A DNA stretch of 64,000 nucleotides from an uncultured Peptoniphilaceae bacterium (GCA_943912255.1 CALTTP010000003.1:1-64000); one strand, 5' to 3'. Shown: positions 29,201 through 38,229, numbered from the stretch's first letter. Numbers and translations are program-made. The notes: generated by a model not told the origin, from the letters alone.

Positions 29201-31142
29201 TGAAACTAAAGAGGTTACAGCTACAATAACTGAAAATTTATCTGGAATAGGATATATTTGGCTTAGAACTCCTGATGTGAAAAATCCTGGTAAATTCATA
29301 GATGTGGATCTTCTTAATAATGATGATGTACAATATGATGAAGAGACTGGTGAAATCAAATTTAAGGTTCCAGAAAACTTTGACTTAAATCAAGAAATTC
29401 ATCTATGTGCTGAAGATCAGGTTTGGAATTGGACTACTGAAAAGTTGGATTTAAGCCAAAAGGTAGAGGAAAAGGATATGAGAATAGTATTTACAGACCC
29501 TGGACTACTAAGTTATGTAAAGGGAAAGGTGACTGTAAATGGTGAAATAGGCAATATCCCTAAGGGAACAGAACTAAAGGTGGTATTAGAAGAGCTAGAC
29601 CCTGAAACGGATAAGGTAATTACTGGACCTATTGATGCAAAAGTAGTTTGGAATGAAAAGGGATACTTTGAATTCTCTGGAGATGTTGAATTAAAGACTT
29701 TAGGCCATGCAAAGGTCAGAGCCACTGCCACAACGCCTAAGCAAACCCATGGTGCCGTTCTTGACTTATTCAATGACACTGAAGCTCCAAAGATGGAGAT
29801 TATTAAAACTGAATGTCTTGACAACAATAGAGTTAAATTCACTATCAAGGTAACTGAAAACTACTGGTATGCAGAGGTTAACCTATTTAGAGACGGGGAA
29901 GAAAGCCCTGAAATGGTTAAAAGGTTTGACAATTCATTTGGGGAACTAAAGGGAACTCCAGTTGAAGAGGAATTTGAAGTAGTTTACAAACTTCACGACG
30001 GTGAAAATGTATTTAAATTCGTGGTTAGTGACGACCATGGTATGAGTGCTGAAGTAGAGAAAAAGATTGAACCAGGACAATGTGAAGTCACTGAACCATC
30101 AGACTCTACTGAACCACCAGAAGACACAAATCCACCAAAGGAAACTGAAGAAACTAAAGAAACAGAGGAAACTAAGGAAACAGAAGAAACAAGAGATACT
30201 GAACCTACCAACAAACCGGGAGTACCTACAGATTCAGAAAAACCTGCTAAGGAATACGCAAAGGTAAATGAAATATTTGGTAAGGACAGATATAAGACAG
30301 CTGTAGAAGTAAGCAAAAAAGCCTTTGAGAAGGCAGATACTGTAATCCTTGCTTCAGGAGTGAACTTCCCTGATGCACTGGCAGCTTCAACTTATGCAGG
30401 AATTGAAAATGCTCCAATTCTATTGGCCAATGACAAGGAAATTTCTAGAGATGTCCTTGATGAAATCGCAAGGCTAAAGGCAGAAAAGGTCCTTGTAGTA
30501 GGTGGAGATAGTCTAATCCCTGAGGCAATCCTTAAGGTATTGAAGGATAAGGGAATAACGGTTGAAAGAATCGCTGGTAAGGACAGATTTGAAACTGCAA
30601 TCAAGTTGTTTAACGAAAAAGTTACAGATAAGGAAAATATCATCCTTGTAGACGGAAGAGACTTTGCCGATGCTCTATCCATAGCTCCATATGCAGGATT
30701 AAAGGGTTATGGAATCATCTTAACCGATGGAAAAACAGTAGATAGTAAGGTTTTAGAAAAGGTTAAGACTGTAACCATAGTTGGTGGAGATAGTTCTGTT
30801 TCTAAGGAACTTGAGAAAGAGTTAAAGGAAAAGAAGATAGAAGTTACAAGAGTGTCTGGTAAGGACAGATATATTACTTCTTTGGAAATTGCCAAGAAAT
30901 TATTTAAGGACGCTAAGAGAGTAGAAGTGGCAAATGGTCAAGACTTCCCAGACTCCTTGACTGGATCTGTTCTTGGAATTAAGAATAAGGCTCCAATGAT
31001 ATTAGTTAAGAAGGATTCTGTTAAACCAGAAGTTGTCAAATTCTTAGAAGGACTAAAACTTGAAGAAATTGACATAGTCGGTGGTAGCGGATCCATAGGA
31101 AAAGAAGTTAGAGATATTCTTAAGAAAATAGAATTAGATTAA
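26223..31142 (+). CDS. Subtilisin-like (S8) surface protease with CWB2 anchor
   Basis: A 1639-residue exported protease of the C5a-peptidase/lactocepin type. It has a signal peptide ending TFA-Q (residue 30) and an inhibitor-I9-like propeptide (about 65-160). The catalytic triad is D200 (IIDSG), H270 (HGQHVAGT) and S598 (GTSMATPHVAGG). A PA domain is inserted at about 430-545. Fn3-like and Ig-like modules follow (about 690-1290), then an acidic TEETKE-repeat linker (about 1300-1345) and three CWB2 repeats (1355-1639). The start is TTG at 26223 with AAGGATG upstream. It is monocistronic. It likely degrades extracellular proteins to peptides for Opp, with possible host targets (inference). Confidence 0.93.
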   Translation: MKPSFKRVSSLLLAFVMMFSVFAGTITFAQEDEKDFGKRFTETLKEEKNSENKIDSDIKKVDKKEAVRVIVELKSDSILETAIKEKKSVRDMGRSQLKAQAKALTAEQDGVANKVEDEGVKIEKLDNFSVAVNGFSAKLSAGDVKKLAEQPEVERVYIAREYEKPKVLMNSSKDLVNVVTDVWGSDLEFKGEGSIVSIIDSGFDITHKDFNITDESKVALSKAKVDKIIADSQSLKRPLKGKYGNAKFPYIYDYQDVDQDVKEHKDSGQHGQHVAGTVAANGDTEKGGIKGVAPEAQILGMKVFGDDLNNSTVFSDVYIKAIEDSILLGADAINMSLGWPVRPYSAKDFSVEENALKKAEEVGILVCVAAGNDGSAAAGTGGNAPENPDLGVLGTPSLFERPLTVASFENTKVFGSQVIFRNGETKEKMPASLFSGTTDDMVPLKGEYVYAKLGLTEEDYAGVEAKDKIVLVERGGGSYTEKKDLAQGKGAVGLVIFNHEDGGNAIMNMLINGDVNIPVTFIGHDNGMKLVEALESGNPTVEISERSFVDNIDARRMSSFSSWGPTSDLRLKPELTAPGGQIYSVQNDNGYTTMSGTSMATPHVAGGVALVKQGLVNYEKSGLTSKAEYNKITFADMAKTRLMNTAIPQVAPEGYYYSVNLQGAGMMNVANAIKTPVRVYATGTNDDMVDAKLSLQEINGKFEANLQLKNDSNREVTYDIRIIGLKETVSVATGDNGAQWSYLDEKTSNLYVENKGVKEITVPAGKDVTAKVIGEYDTNEVGKNQFVTGYIKLTDKAAKEPTLSLPFMGFNGNWAELPLFDGMFQYEEPSQFYMAGFARRDFKDKDNVSGGPYLPAGVEKIDAKGMVTDGEGTETKVVYFGPETLVVPVISPLRNMEFLTMSIEDFSGDQLKKINEIKLPSKISKIDQGNYSYRWFSDKPWDGKIYNKLVPEGQVNYFVFTGKANYPGEVQAKKYPLVGDYSAPEIKVVSVDSETKEVTATITENLSGIGYIWLRTPDVKNPGKFIDVDLLNNDDVQYDEETGEIKFKVPENFDLNQEIHLCAEDQVWNWTTEKLDLSQKVEEKDMRIVFTDPGLLSYVKGKVTVNGEIGNIPKGTELKVVLEELDPETDKVITGPIDAKVVWNEKGYFEFSGDVELKTLGHAKVRATATTPKQTHGAVLDLFNDTEAPKMEIIKTECLDNNRVKFTIKVTENYWYAEVNLFRDGEESPEMVKRFDNSFGELKGTPVEEEFEVVYKLHDGENVFKFVVSDDHGMSAEVEKKIEPGQCEVTEPSDSTEPPEDTNPPKETEETKETEETKETEETRDTEPTNKPGVPTDSEKPAKEYAKVNEIFGKDRYKTAVEVSKKAFEKADTVILASGVNFPDALAASTYAGIENAPILLANDKEISRDVLDEIARLKAEKVLVVGGDSLIPEAILKVLKDKGITVERIAGKDRFETAIKLFNEKVTDKENIILVDGRDFADALSIAPYAGLKGYGIILTDGKTVDSKVLEKVKTVTIVGGDSSVSKELEKELKEKKIEVTRVSGKDRYITSLEIAKKLFKDAKRVEVANGQDFPDSLTGSVLGIKNKAPMILVKKDSVKPEVVKFLEGLKLEEIDIVGGSGSIGKEVRDILKKIELD

Positions 31143-31148
31143 TAATAA

Positions 31149-31182
31149 AAAGTGAAAGCCGTTGTTGGCTTTCACTTTTTTA
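31149..31182. terminator. Bidirectional terminator
   Basis: AAAGTGAAAGCC pairs perfectly with GGCTTTCACTTT around GTTGTT, with A and T runs on each side. It overlaps the end of the convergent NYN gene. Confidence 0.88.
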
Positions 31183-31699
31183 AATTTTTTGAAATTTCAT
31201 CTAAGATATCTTTCATCTTATCGTCTAATGTTACAAGATTTTTTTGTTGATAGTCAGGTTTTCTTATTTTCGTTCTAGAGATTTGCTTTTTCAAGTTATT
31301 GTACTCAACTAAAAGCTCTTTTGAAGAAAGTCTCGTTCCACCTCGGCTTAAAATCGTCTGTTGAATCAAGTTGTCGTCGGTGGCAACGCGAATTATATCC
31401 TTCTTTCCAGTTAAATCTAAAATTCTCTCAATATAGCTGTCTGCAGTTTCCTTTTCTTTGGTGAAATAAATCTTTATATTTTTATAGTTCTTTTCGCCTA
31501 TAGTTCTTTCGCCCTTTGCCAAATAGGCATCAAAAACCAAGTACACCTTTTCATCCCCTAGAGCTTGGAACTCACTTAATATGTTGATAAGTTCTTCCCT
31601 AGAAGCTTGAAGGCTTATATTGTTCTTTATAGAGGCTAAATTAGGCCAGGCGTTTATAATATTATAGCCATCTACAAAGAGAAATCTCTTTCTATTCAT
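31172..31699 (-). CDS. NYN-domain ribonuclease (YacP/Rae1 family)
   Basis: A 175-residue PIN-like protein with FLFVDGYNIINAW at the N terminus, VFDAY in the middle and DNLIQQTILSRGG later, giving the conserved acidic residues of NYN nucleases. Bacillus Rae1, the family model, is a ribosome-associated mRNA endonuclease. Its start overlaps the rlmB stop by 8 nt, the common Firmicute arrangement of these two genes. Confidence 0.88.
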   Translation of the reverse strand: MNRKRFLFVDGYNIINAWPNLASIKNNISLQASREELINILSEFQALGDEKVYLVFDAYLAKGERTIGEKNYKNIKIYFTKEKETADSYIERILDLTGKKDIIRVATDDNLIQQTILSRGGTRLSSKELLVEYNNLKKQISRTKIRKPDYQQKNLVTLDDKMKDILDEISKNLKK

Positions 31700-32423
31700 C
31701 TCTTTGCCTTAAAACCTCATAGCATACAATGGCACAGGCGTTAGATGCGTTTAATGAAGATATTTTTCCCTTCATTGGAATCTTTATAAGTTCATCGCAG
31801 TTTTCCTTTATCATTTGAGAGATTCCCTTGCCTTCGTTTCCTATTACAAGGGCAATGGGGCCAGTTAAGTTGGTCTTGTTATAGTAAGACTTAGCATCTC
31901 CATCGGTGCCATAGACAAATATATTTTTGCTTTTTAAATCATCTATAGTCCTATTTAAATTTGTGACTTTAGCAACTTTTAAGTAATTTGCAGCTCCTGC
32001 AGAGGACTTGTAAACCGTTGAATTTACCGTTGCCGACCTACGCTTTGGAATGATGATACCATGCACTCCTGCAGTTTCGCAGGTTCTCATAATGGCCCCT
32101 AGGTTGTGGGGATCTTCTATCTCATCTAAAAGAACTATAAATGGGTCTTCTTTTCTATCCTTTGCAACCTGTAAAATTTCTTCCACAGAGGAATAGTTAA
32201 ACTTAGAAATTTCAGCCACAACTCCTTGATGAACCTGACCATCTGCCATATGGTCTAAAGCTTTTTTATCTACATATTTAATGATGACTCTTTTATCCTT
32301 AGCTCTGCCTATAACCTTTTCTATAGAGCCCTTTAAATGGCCTTTTTGTATGTAAAGGGTCTCTACCTTGTCCAGGCTTAAAGCCTCTAGGCAGGCATTT
32401 CTTCCATAAATTAAATCTGACAT
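31692..32423 (-). CDS. rlmB: 23S rRNA (guanosine-2'-O-)-methyltransferase RlmB
   Basis: A 243-residue SPOUT methyltransferase. An N-terminal substrate-binding domain (YGRNACLEAL..YIQKGH) is followed by the SpoU domain. The three family motifs are present: NLGAIMRTCETAGVHGII, ALVIGNEGKGIS and MKGKISSLNASNACAIVCYE (trefoil-knot SAM site). It probably methylates G2251 of 23S rRNA. It is coupled to the NYN nuclease gene. Confidence 0.93.
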   Translation of the reverse strand: MSDLIYGRNACLEALSLDKVETLYIQKGHLKGSIEKVIGRAKDKRVIIKYVDKKALDHMADGQVHQGVVAEISKFNYSSVEEILQVAKDRKEDPFIVLLDEIEDPHNLGAIMRTCETAGVHGIIIPKRRSATVNSTVYKSSAGAANYLKVAKVTNLNRTIDDLKSKNIFVYGTDGDAKSYYNKTNLTGPIALVIGNEGKGISQMIKENCDELIKIPMKGKISSLNASNACAIVCYEVLRQRDE

Positions 32424-32696
32424 ATCATACCTCTTTTATTAAACTGTTTTCAAATATTAAAACCAATAGTTGTGTTTTAACATGATTTTAGTATTGAATT
32501 TACCTTGTTTTTTTATTTTAGCAGTACCTTTATTATGTTGTGTTCAATTAGGGTAAAAATCTTCTAAGAACTTTATGCTATTTAAGAACCTATTATCCTA
32601 GTAGGTGATTTTGGGTTTTTAAATAAAGTCTACTATTACATTATATCATTGTTTCAAATTTTCAAGACATATTATACAATGGGATTGGAGGTAATT

Positions 32697-34157
32697 ATGA
32701 ATAATGGCATAATATTACAAGGTTTTGAATGGTATTTGCCAGATGATGGCAACCATTACAATAGATTGAAGGAAATGGCCAAGGATCTTTCCAGTCTTGG
32801 TTTTACAGGAATTTGGCTGCCTCCCTTTTGTAAAGCCACCGGTACTAATGACGTAGGCTATGGGATATACGATCTCTATGACCTAGGAGAATTTGACCAA
32901 AAGGGAAGTGTTAGAACCAAGTATGGAACTAAGGAAGAGCTACTGGAACTGATTGAAGTATTTCATGAAAACGGAATTGCCGTCTATGGAGATATAATCC
33001 TAAATCACAAGGCTGGGGCTGATGAAGAAGAGCTTTTTAGAGCCGTTAAAGTAGATGAGATGAATAGGAATAATCCCCTGGGAGAGCCTCATGATATAAA
33101 GGGTTGGACAAAGTTTACCTTTCCTGGAAGAAAGGGAAAGTACTCTGAATTTATATGGGGTTTTCAACATTTTTCTGGTGTTGACTACGATTCTTTAAAT
33201 GATGAAAAGGGCGTCTTTAAAATCCTAGGATATGAAAAAGACTGGGAAAAGGGAGTTTCCTTAGAAAAGGGAAACTATGATTACTTGATGTTTGCCGATA
33301 TAGATCACAATAACCCTGATGTTAGAGAGGAACTATTTACTTGGGGAAACTGGATTGTGGATCAACTGGATCTAGATGGCATGAGATTTGATGCCTTAAA
33401 ACATATTGACGAAAAGTTTATAGTGGACTTTATGGATTCCATAAGAAATAAGGAAGGTATAAAAAAAGACTTCTATTTCTTTGGAGAATTTTGGCTTTAT
33501 GAACCTAATACTATGAATGGCTATCTATATGACACTAGATATGATATGGATCTTTTTGATGTGGGACTTCATTATAATATGGTTCAAGCTTCAAAAAATC
33601 CAGAATACGATATTAGGCAGATTTTTGATAATACCTTAGTCAAGGAACATCCTGCCATTGCCGTTACCTTTGTGGACAACCACGACTCCCAACCAGGACA
33701 GGCCCTAGAATCCTTTGTAGATGAATGGTTTAAAAAGATAGCTTATGGAATAATACTTTTATATAAAGATGGATATCCTACTGTGTTTTGGGGAGATTAT
33801 ATGGGAATGGGAGAACCGATAAATTCCCAAGGACATAGGGATATGATAGAAAACTTATTGTACATTAGAAGAAACTTCGCCTATGGAGACCAGGATATGT
33901 ACTATGAATCTGACAAGTTAATCGGCTGGGTTCGTCATGGGGATGAGGAACATCCTAAGAAGTTAGCTGTTTTAATCTCCACCGGGGATATGAACGGCAT
34001 TAGAATGTTTGTAGGTAAAGAAGAAGCAGGAAAGATATATAAAGAATATACTGGGGATAATTCAAAGGAAACAAAAATAGACCAGGATGGTTTTGGAAAC
34101 TTTGAAGTTGGACCAGGAACTATTACATGTTGGAGTGAGAAAAATGAAGAAAGATAG
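32697..34157 (+). CDS. Cytoplasmic alpha-amylase (GH13)
   Basis: A 486-residue GH13 enzyme without a signal peptide, so it acts on internal alpha-glucans or imported maltodextrins. The catalytic residues are D232 (GMRFDALKHID), E264 (FFGEFW) and D330 (FVDNHDSQPG). LQGFEWYLPDDG at the N terminus is typical of the GH13_5 intracellular group. The ATG at 32697 follows GGAGG. A longer frame from 32649 has no ribosome site. TTGTTT-18-TATACA (about 32650-32679) is a possible promoter. It is the first gene of a four-gene overlapping chain. Confidence 0.93.
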   Translation: MNNGIILQGFEWYLPDDGNHYNRLKEMAKDLSSLGFTGIWLPPFCKATGTNDVGYGIYDLYDLGEFDQKGSVRTKYGTKEELLELIEVFHENGIAVYGDIILNHKAGADEEELFRAVKVDEMNRNNPLGEPHDIKGWTKFTFPGRKGKYSEFIWGFQHFSGVDYDSLNDEKGVFKILGYEKDWEKGVSLEKGNYDYLMFADIDHNNPDVREELFTWGNWIVDQLDLDGMRFDALKHIDEKFIVDFMDSIRNKEGIKKDFYFFGEFWLYEPNTMNGYLYDTRYDMDLFDVGLHYNMVQASKNPEYDIRQIFDNTLVKEHPAIAVTFVDNHDSQPGQALESFVDEWFKKIAYGIILLYKDGYPTVFWGDYMGMGEPINSQGHRDMIENLLYIRRNFAYGDQDMYYESDKLIGWVRHGDEEHPKKLAVLISTGDMNGIRMFVGKEEAGKIYKEYTGDNSKETKIDQDGFGNFEVGPGTITCWSEKNEER

Positions 34158-34656
34158 AACAATTACACATTTTACAATGGAAGAACTAAGGGCAGCAACT
34201 AAGGAAAAATTACATGATAGAGGAGTGCATATTCAAGACATTGCAGATATAGTCTTTAAATTGCAAGAGGAATATGTAAAGGGCATATCCATGGAATTAT
34301 GTAGGGAGCACGTTATGGCAGTGCTTTTAAAGAGAGAGGTTTGTCATGCTATTTTAACGGCTATTGCCCTAGATGAAATGGCAGAAAAAGATCTTTTAGA
34401 AGAGCCTTTACTGACCATTGTAAAAAGTGACGAAGGACTATATGGAATTGATGAAATTCTACCTCTATCCATAGTAAATATATATGGCTCTATAGGACTT
34501 ACCAATTTTGGTTATTTGGACAAGGTTAAATTTGGAATTATTGACGATTTAGACCAAAATAAAAATGCCGATACTCAAGTTAACACCTTTATGGACGATA
34601 TTGTAGCGGCGTTAGCAGCAGCGGCTGCCAGCAGGTTGGCTCATGCCAGAGACTAA
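34144..34656 (+). CDS. PgpA/YutG-family phosphatidylglycerophosphatase A
   Basis: A 170-residue protein matching the YutG branch of PgpA: GISMELCREHVMAVLLKREV, DEGLYGIDEILPLSIVNIYG, and the C-terminal MDDIVAALAAAAASRLAH. PgpA dephosphorylates phosphatidylglycerophosphate. The YutG branch lacks obvious membrane helices, so the activity is an inference from the family. The start at 34144, after GGAGTGAG, overlaps the amylase gene by 14 nt. Its 3' end overlaps rnhA by 14 nt. Confidence 0.82.
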   Translation: MKKDRTITHFTMEELRAATKEKLHDRGVHIQDIADIVFKLQEEYVKGISMELCREHVMAVLLKREVCHAILTAIALDEMAEKDLLEEPLLTIVKSDEGLYGIDEILPLSIVNIYGSIGLTNFGYLDKVKFGIIDDLDQNKNADTQVNTFMDDIVAALAAAAASRLAHARD

Positions 34657-35260
34657 GTACTACGGCGTAAAAAATGGAAGAAAACCAGGGGTATATCTGT
34701 CTTGGGAGGACTGTAAAAAGCAAATAGATGGATTTAGTGGAGCTATTTACAAAAAATTCAAAACGAAAAAAGAAGCCCAGGACTTTATAGCCGGGGAAAA
34801 CTTAATCTTCAAATATATAAAAGACGATGAAAATATACAAAAGGATGAAGTTATAGCCTATGTAGATGGTTCTTATAATAGTAAGACCAAGGCCTGTGGC
34901 TTTGGTGTAGTCTTGTTGATGGAAAAAGAAAAGATAGAGTATTTTGATTCTGTAAAAGTGACGGGTCTAGACCAATATAGAAATGTAACTGGAGAGATAT
35001 TTGGAACGGTTTATGCAATGGAAACTGCTATTAAAATGGGTTACAAGAAAATATATATTCACTATGACTATATGGGAATCAGGGAATGGGCTTTGGGAAA
35101 TTGGAAAGCCAATAATCCCCTTACTCAAAAGTATCAAAGGGAATTTAAGGCTCTAAAGGAAAAGATAGATGTGGAGTTTATTAAAGTTCCTTCCCATGAA
35201 GGAATCAAATACAATGAATTGGCAGATAGATTAGCTAAAAAGGGTGCAGGAATAAAATGA
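34643..35260 (+). CDS. rnhA: Ribonuclease HI with N-terminal hybrid-binding domain
   Basis: A 205-residue protein. Residues 4-50 form the hybrid-binding domain (YYGVKNGRKPGVYLSW..FKTKKEAQDFI) seen in eukaryotic-type RNase H1. Residues 68-205 form the RNase H domain with catalytic D75 (YVDGSY), E118 (GEIFG), D142 (HYDYMGI) and D195 (NELADRLA). It removes RNA from RNA-DNA hybrids. It overlaps pgpA by 14 nt and trkA by 4 nt. Confidence 0.92.
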   Translation: MPETKYYGVKNGRKPGVYLSWEDCKKQIDGFSGAIYKKFKTKKEAQDFIAGENLIFKYIKDDENIQKDEVIAYVDGSYNSKTKACGFGVVLLMEKEKIEYFDSVKVTGLDQYRNVTGEIFGTVYAMETAIKMGYKKIYIHYDYMGIREWALGNWKANNPLTQKYQREFKALKEKIDVEFIKVPSHEGIKYNELADRLAKKGAGIK

Positions 35261-36576
35261 AAATAATGATTGTAGGAGCGGGAAAACTAGGGGTTTATCT
35301 TGGAAGGACCATGGAGAAAAAAGGCCATGAGATAATCCTTATAGATAAAGACAAGGAAAAACTAAAGAGGGTTTTAAAGTACAATACCTTCAATGTTGCC
35401 CTGGGAGATGCTACAGACACCAATGTCTTGGAAGAGACGGGAATAGAAAGTGTGGATGTCTTTATTAGCACCACCTCTATGGATGAGATGAATATGATTT
35501 TGTGTTTAATGGCGAAGAAACTTGGAGCCAAGATGACTATTTGTATTTCCGATTCTACAAAATACCTTAACCATGTGGATTTTATGGGGGATATTTTAAA
35601 TATCGATTTGATTTTAAACCCAAAACTTGAAACTGCTCGATATATTTTACGATCCATATATGCGCCAGAATTGAGACAGATAGACGCGCTGGATCATGGA
35701 AGGATTAGAAAGGTCCTTTTAGAAGTAAAAGAAAAAGACGAGATGAAGGAAAAAACACTTAGGGAAATCTCGGATATTCTTTCTGGAAATATGTTAGTGG
35801 TGGCAATACTCAGGGGAAATGAAGTTTTAGTTCCTAAGGGAGATGTGAAAATACTACAAGGGGATAGAATCCATCTACTGGGAAGTAATGACGCGTTTAT
35901 TACGTTCTTTGCCAAGAGAAATGGAATTTCTCCAAAGGAGAATTTCTTTATCATAGGTGGAGATAATTTGGCCTATTTTCTAGTGGAAAGGTTGGAAAAG
36001 CTAGGACATGAAGTAAAGGTAATCGAAAAAAATAATGAATTGGTCCAAGCCCTAAGACTTTCCTTTCCCAACTGTGAAGCTGTATACGCCGATGGATTTG
36101 ATTTGGGACTATTAAAAGAAGAGGGGCTTTCAGAATATGATAATTTGATTTTACTTACGGATAGGGATGAGACCAACCTTATCCTAGGTGATTTAGGTAA
36201 GAGTCTTGGGATTAAAAGAGTCTATTCCAAGGTGTATAATAAACAAATTTTTGAGTATGGAAGCTTTAAAAGGATTGAAAAGGTATTTTCCATGGAGGAT
36301 ATCCTAGGAAAATTAGTTGAAAACTTCATTCAAACTAATGATAGATTTATAGACTCTAAAATTGGAACCCTAAATAAGATATCCCAGTCGAAAATAAAGA
36401 TAGAAGAGTTAGTTATGGATGAGAAATCAGACTATTTGAATATGAAAATTAGCGAAATTCCTATATCAAAAGACTCCCTAATAGCTTTTATTTCAAGAAA
36501 AAATAAGATTTTAATACCTAGGGGAGATGATGTTTTAAAAAGGGGAGATGTGATAATATACGTTACATTAAAGTAA
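35257..36576 (+). CDS. trkA: Trk potassium uptake regulatory protein TrkA
   Basis: A 439-residue protein with two RCK units. The first NAD-binding site is IVGAGKLGVYLGRTMEKKGH with acidic IDKD; the second is IIGGDNLAYFLVERLEKLGH with IEKN. Each is followed by an RCK_C (TrkA-C) domain. It binds nucleotide and gates a TrkH-type K+ channel on the membrane's cytoplasmic face. No trkH is present in the window. It overlaps rnhA by ATGA. Confidence 0.92.
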   Translation: MKIMIVGAGKLGVYLGRTMEKKGHEIILIDKDKEKLKRVLKYNTFNVALGDATDTNVLEETGIESVDVFISTTSMDEMNMILCLMAKKLGAKMTICISDSTKYLNHVDFMGDILNIDLILNPKLETARYILRSIYAPELRQIDALDHGRIRKVLLEVKEKDEMKEKTLREISDILSGNMLVVAILRGNEVLVPKGDVKILQGDRIHLLGSNDAFITFFAKRNGISPKENFFIIGGDNLAYFLVERLEKLGHEVKVIEKNNELVQALRLSFPNCEAVYADGFDLGLLKEEGLSEYDNLILLTDRDETNLILGDLGKSLGIKRVYSKVYNKQIFEYGSFKRIEKVFSMEDILGKLVENFIQTNDRFIDSKIGTLNKISQSKIKIEELVMDEKSDYLNMKISEIPISKDSLIAFISRKNKILIPRGDDVLKRGDVIIYVTLK

Positions 36577-36615
36577 ATCCAATATTCAAAAGGGTCTTTA
36601 ATTCATGAATTATGT

Positions 36616-36648
36616 CATCAGTACATTGTTTAAATGTACTGATTTTTG
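36616..36648 (+). terminator. Terminator of the amylase-trkA chain
   Basis: TCAGTACATT pairs with AATGTACTGA around six bases, followed by five T. Confidence 0.8.
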
Positions 36649-36684
36649 TATAATTGCATTATAGCAAATTTAAGGAGGATTTAT

Positions 36685-38004
36685 ATGTCTGGAAAATTAG
36701 AGAAGTTTTTCAAAATGAAAGAAAGAAAAACTGATGTTCGTACAGAGATAATGGCAGGAATCACTACATTTATGACGGTTTCTTATATTCTTGTAGTAAA
36801 CCCTAGTATTCTCTCTGAAGCGGGAATGGATAGAGGAGCTGTCTTTACAGCGACAATTATCGCATCAGTTGTGGCAATTTTACTTATGGGGCTTTATGCC
36901 AATATGCCCTTTGTCCTAGCGCCAGGAATGGGCCTAAACGCATTTTTTACTTATTCTGTGGTTTTGAAAATGGGAAAGAGTTGGGAATTTGCATTAACGG
37001 CAGTATTTTTAGAAGGTTTGATTTTTATTTTACTATCCTTTTTCAAAGTTCGAGAAGCCATATTTAGTTCCATACCCCTGTCCCTTAAAAAGGCAGTATC
37101 CGTAGGTATTGGACTCTTTATAGCCCTAATAGGACTTACATCTGTAAATATCATCGTTCAAGGAGAAGGGGTAATTTTAGCCTTAGGAGATGTATATAGC
37201 AAAGAAGCTCTAGTGTTCTTTTTTGCCTTTTTGGTCATGTCCATATTGTCTGTTAGAAAGGTTAAGGGTTCACTATTAATAGGTATAGTTTCTTCAACTA
37301 TATTAGCCCTAATCCTAGGAGTAACCAAGTTACCAGAATCAGGTAAAATTTTCTCCTTACCACCAAGTCTAAGTCCCATAGCCTTTAAATTGGAATTTCA
37401 CAATATTTTCACTTTAGAGATGTTGGCTATAGTATTTACGTTTTTATTCGTAGATATCTTCGATACCGTTGGAACTTTGACAGGTGTGGCAGCAAAGGCC
37501 AATATGCTAGATGAAAAAGGAGATTTACCTGATGTATCCAAGGCGCTTATGGCAGACGCCATTGGTACCACCGTTGGAGCTTTAATAGGAACTTCTACAG
37601 TAACTACCTTTGTAGAATCTGCATCAGGAGTAGCAGAGGGAGGAAGAACTGGACTAACTGCCATTTCTTCAGGAGCACTATTTTTAGTTTCCCTATTCCT
37701 ATTTCCACTATTTTCCATAGTTCCACCAGCGGCTACATCAGCTGCCCTTGTAATAGTTGGAGTGTTTATGATGAGTCCAATTTTAGAAGTGGACTTAAAC
37801 GATTATTCAGAAGCTATACCAGCTTTTGTTACCATTGCAATGATGCCCTTTGGATATTCCATAGCAGAAGGAATCTCCTTTGGTATGATGACCTATGTAA
37901 TCTTAAAAGTTGCAGGAGGAAAGAAAAAAGAAGTCTCACCACTAATGGTGGTATTGGCTCTTATATTCTTGTTTAAACTCTTGGCGCCTGTAATTTTTAA
38001 ATAA
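36685..38004 (+). CDS. NCS2-family guanine/hypoxanthine permease (PbuG/AzgA type)
   Basis: A 439-residue membrane protein of the AzgA-type NCS2 family: MAGITTFMTVSYILVVNP, APGMGLNAFFTYSVV, FVDIFDTVGTLTGVA and TSTVTTFVESASGVAEGGRTG. About 12-14 helices are expected. It imports purine bases. The ATG at 36685 follows AAGGAGG. No purine riboswitch was recognised upstream. Its last 38 codons recur at 40079-40192. Confidence 0.92.
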   Translation: MSGKLEKFFKMKERKTDVRTEIMAGITTFMTVSYILVVNPSILSEAGMDRGAVFTATIIASVVAILLMGLYANMPFVLAPGMGLNAFFTYSVVLKMGKSWEFALTAVFLEGLIFILLSFFKVREAIFSSIPLSLKKAVSVGIGLFIALIGLTSVNIIVQGEGVILALGDVYSKEALVFFFAFLVMSILSVRKVKGSLLIGIVSSTILALILGVTKLPESGKIFSLPPSLSPIAFKLEFHNIFTLEMLAIVFTFLFVDIFDTVGTLTGVAAKANMLDEKGDLPDVSKALMADAIGTTVGALIGTSTVTTFVESASGVAEGGRTGLTAISSGALFLVSLFLFPLFSIVPPAATSAALVIVGVFMMSPILEVDLNDYSEAIPAFVTIAMMPFGYSIAEGISFGMMTYVILKVAGGKKKEVSPLMVVLALIFLFKLLAPVIFK

Positions 38005-38009
38005 TTAAA
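37891..38009 (+). repeat. Direct repeat, copy 1 (3' end of the purine permease gene)
   Basis: These 119 bp align with 40079-40197, with about nine differences by eye. The copies are 2188 bp apart and enclose the small-protein/ABC module. Confidence 0.9.
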
Positions 38010-38017
38010 GAAAAGAT

Positions 38018-38060
38018 AAGCAGTCATGGTGTATATTAATACGCTATGACTGCTTTTTTG
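38018..38060 (+). terminator. Terminator of the purine permease gene
   Basis: AAGCAGTCATGGTGTAT pairs with ATACGCTATGACTGCTT (G-U pairs allowed) and is followed by six T. Confidence 0.9.
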
Positions 38061-38065
38061 GATTT

Positions 38066-38099
38066 TTGACATAAAACAAAAAAAGTATATTATATATAC
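38066..38099 (+). promoter_or_regulatory. Promoter and palindrome of the ABC module
   Basis: TTGACA (38066-38071), 16 nt, TATTAT. Over the -10 lies GTATAT-TAT-ATATAC (38085-38099), a dyad of the kind bound by dimeric repressors such as GntR/YtrA regulators. No regulator gene is adjacent. Confidence 0.6.
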
Positions 38100-38229
38100 G
38101 TTGGTTACTGTAAAAATTTCTTTATAATTGGCAAGAAAATAAATTTACTGGGTTGGATAAAATGGGAATATGGATTGGTATAGGATCTTCCTAAGAAGAT
38201 AAAGAAAGTAAATAGGTAGGGGGGTTATT

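Noticed and set aside
36577..36684. Purine riboswitch before the purine permease
   Set aside because: Only a terminator-like hairpin was recognised; the conserved purine-aptamer joining segments are absent.
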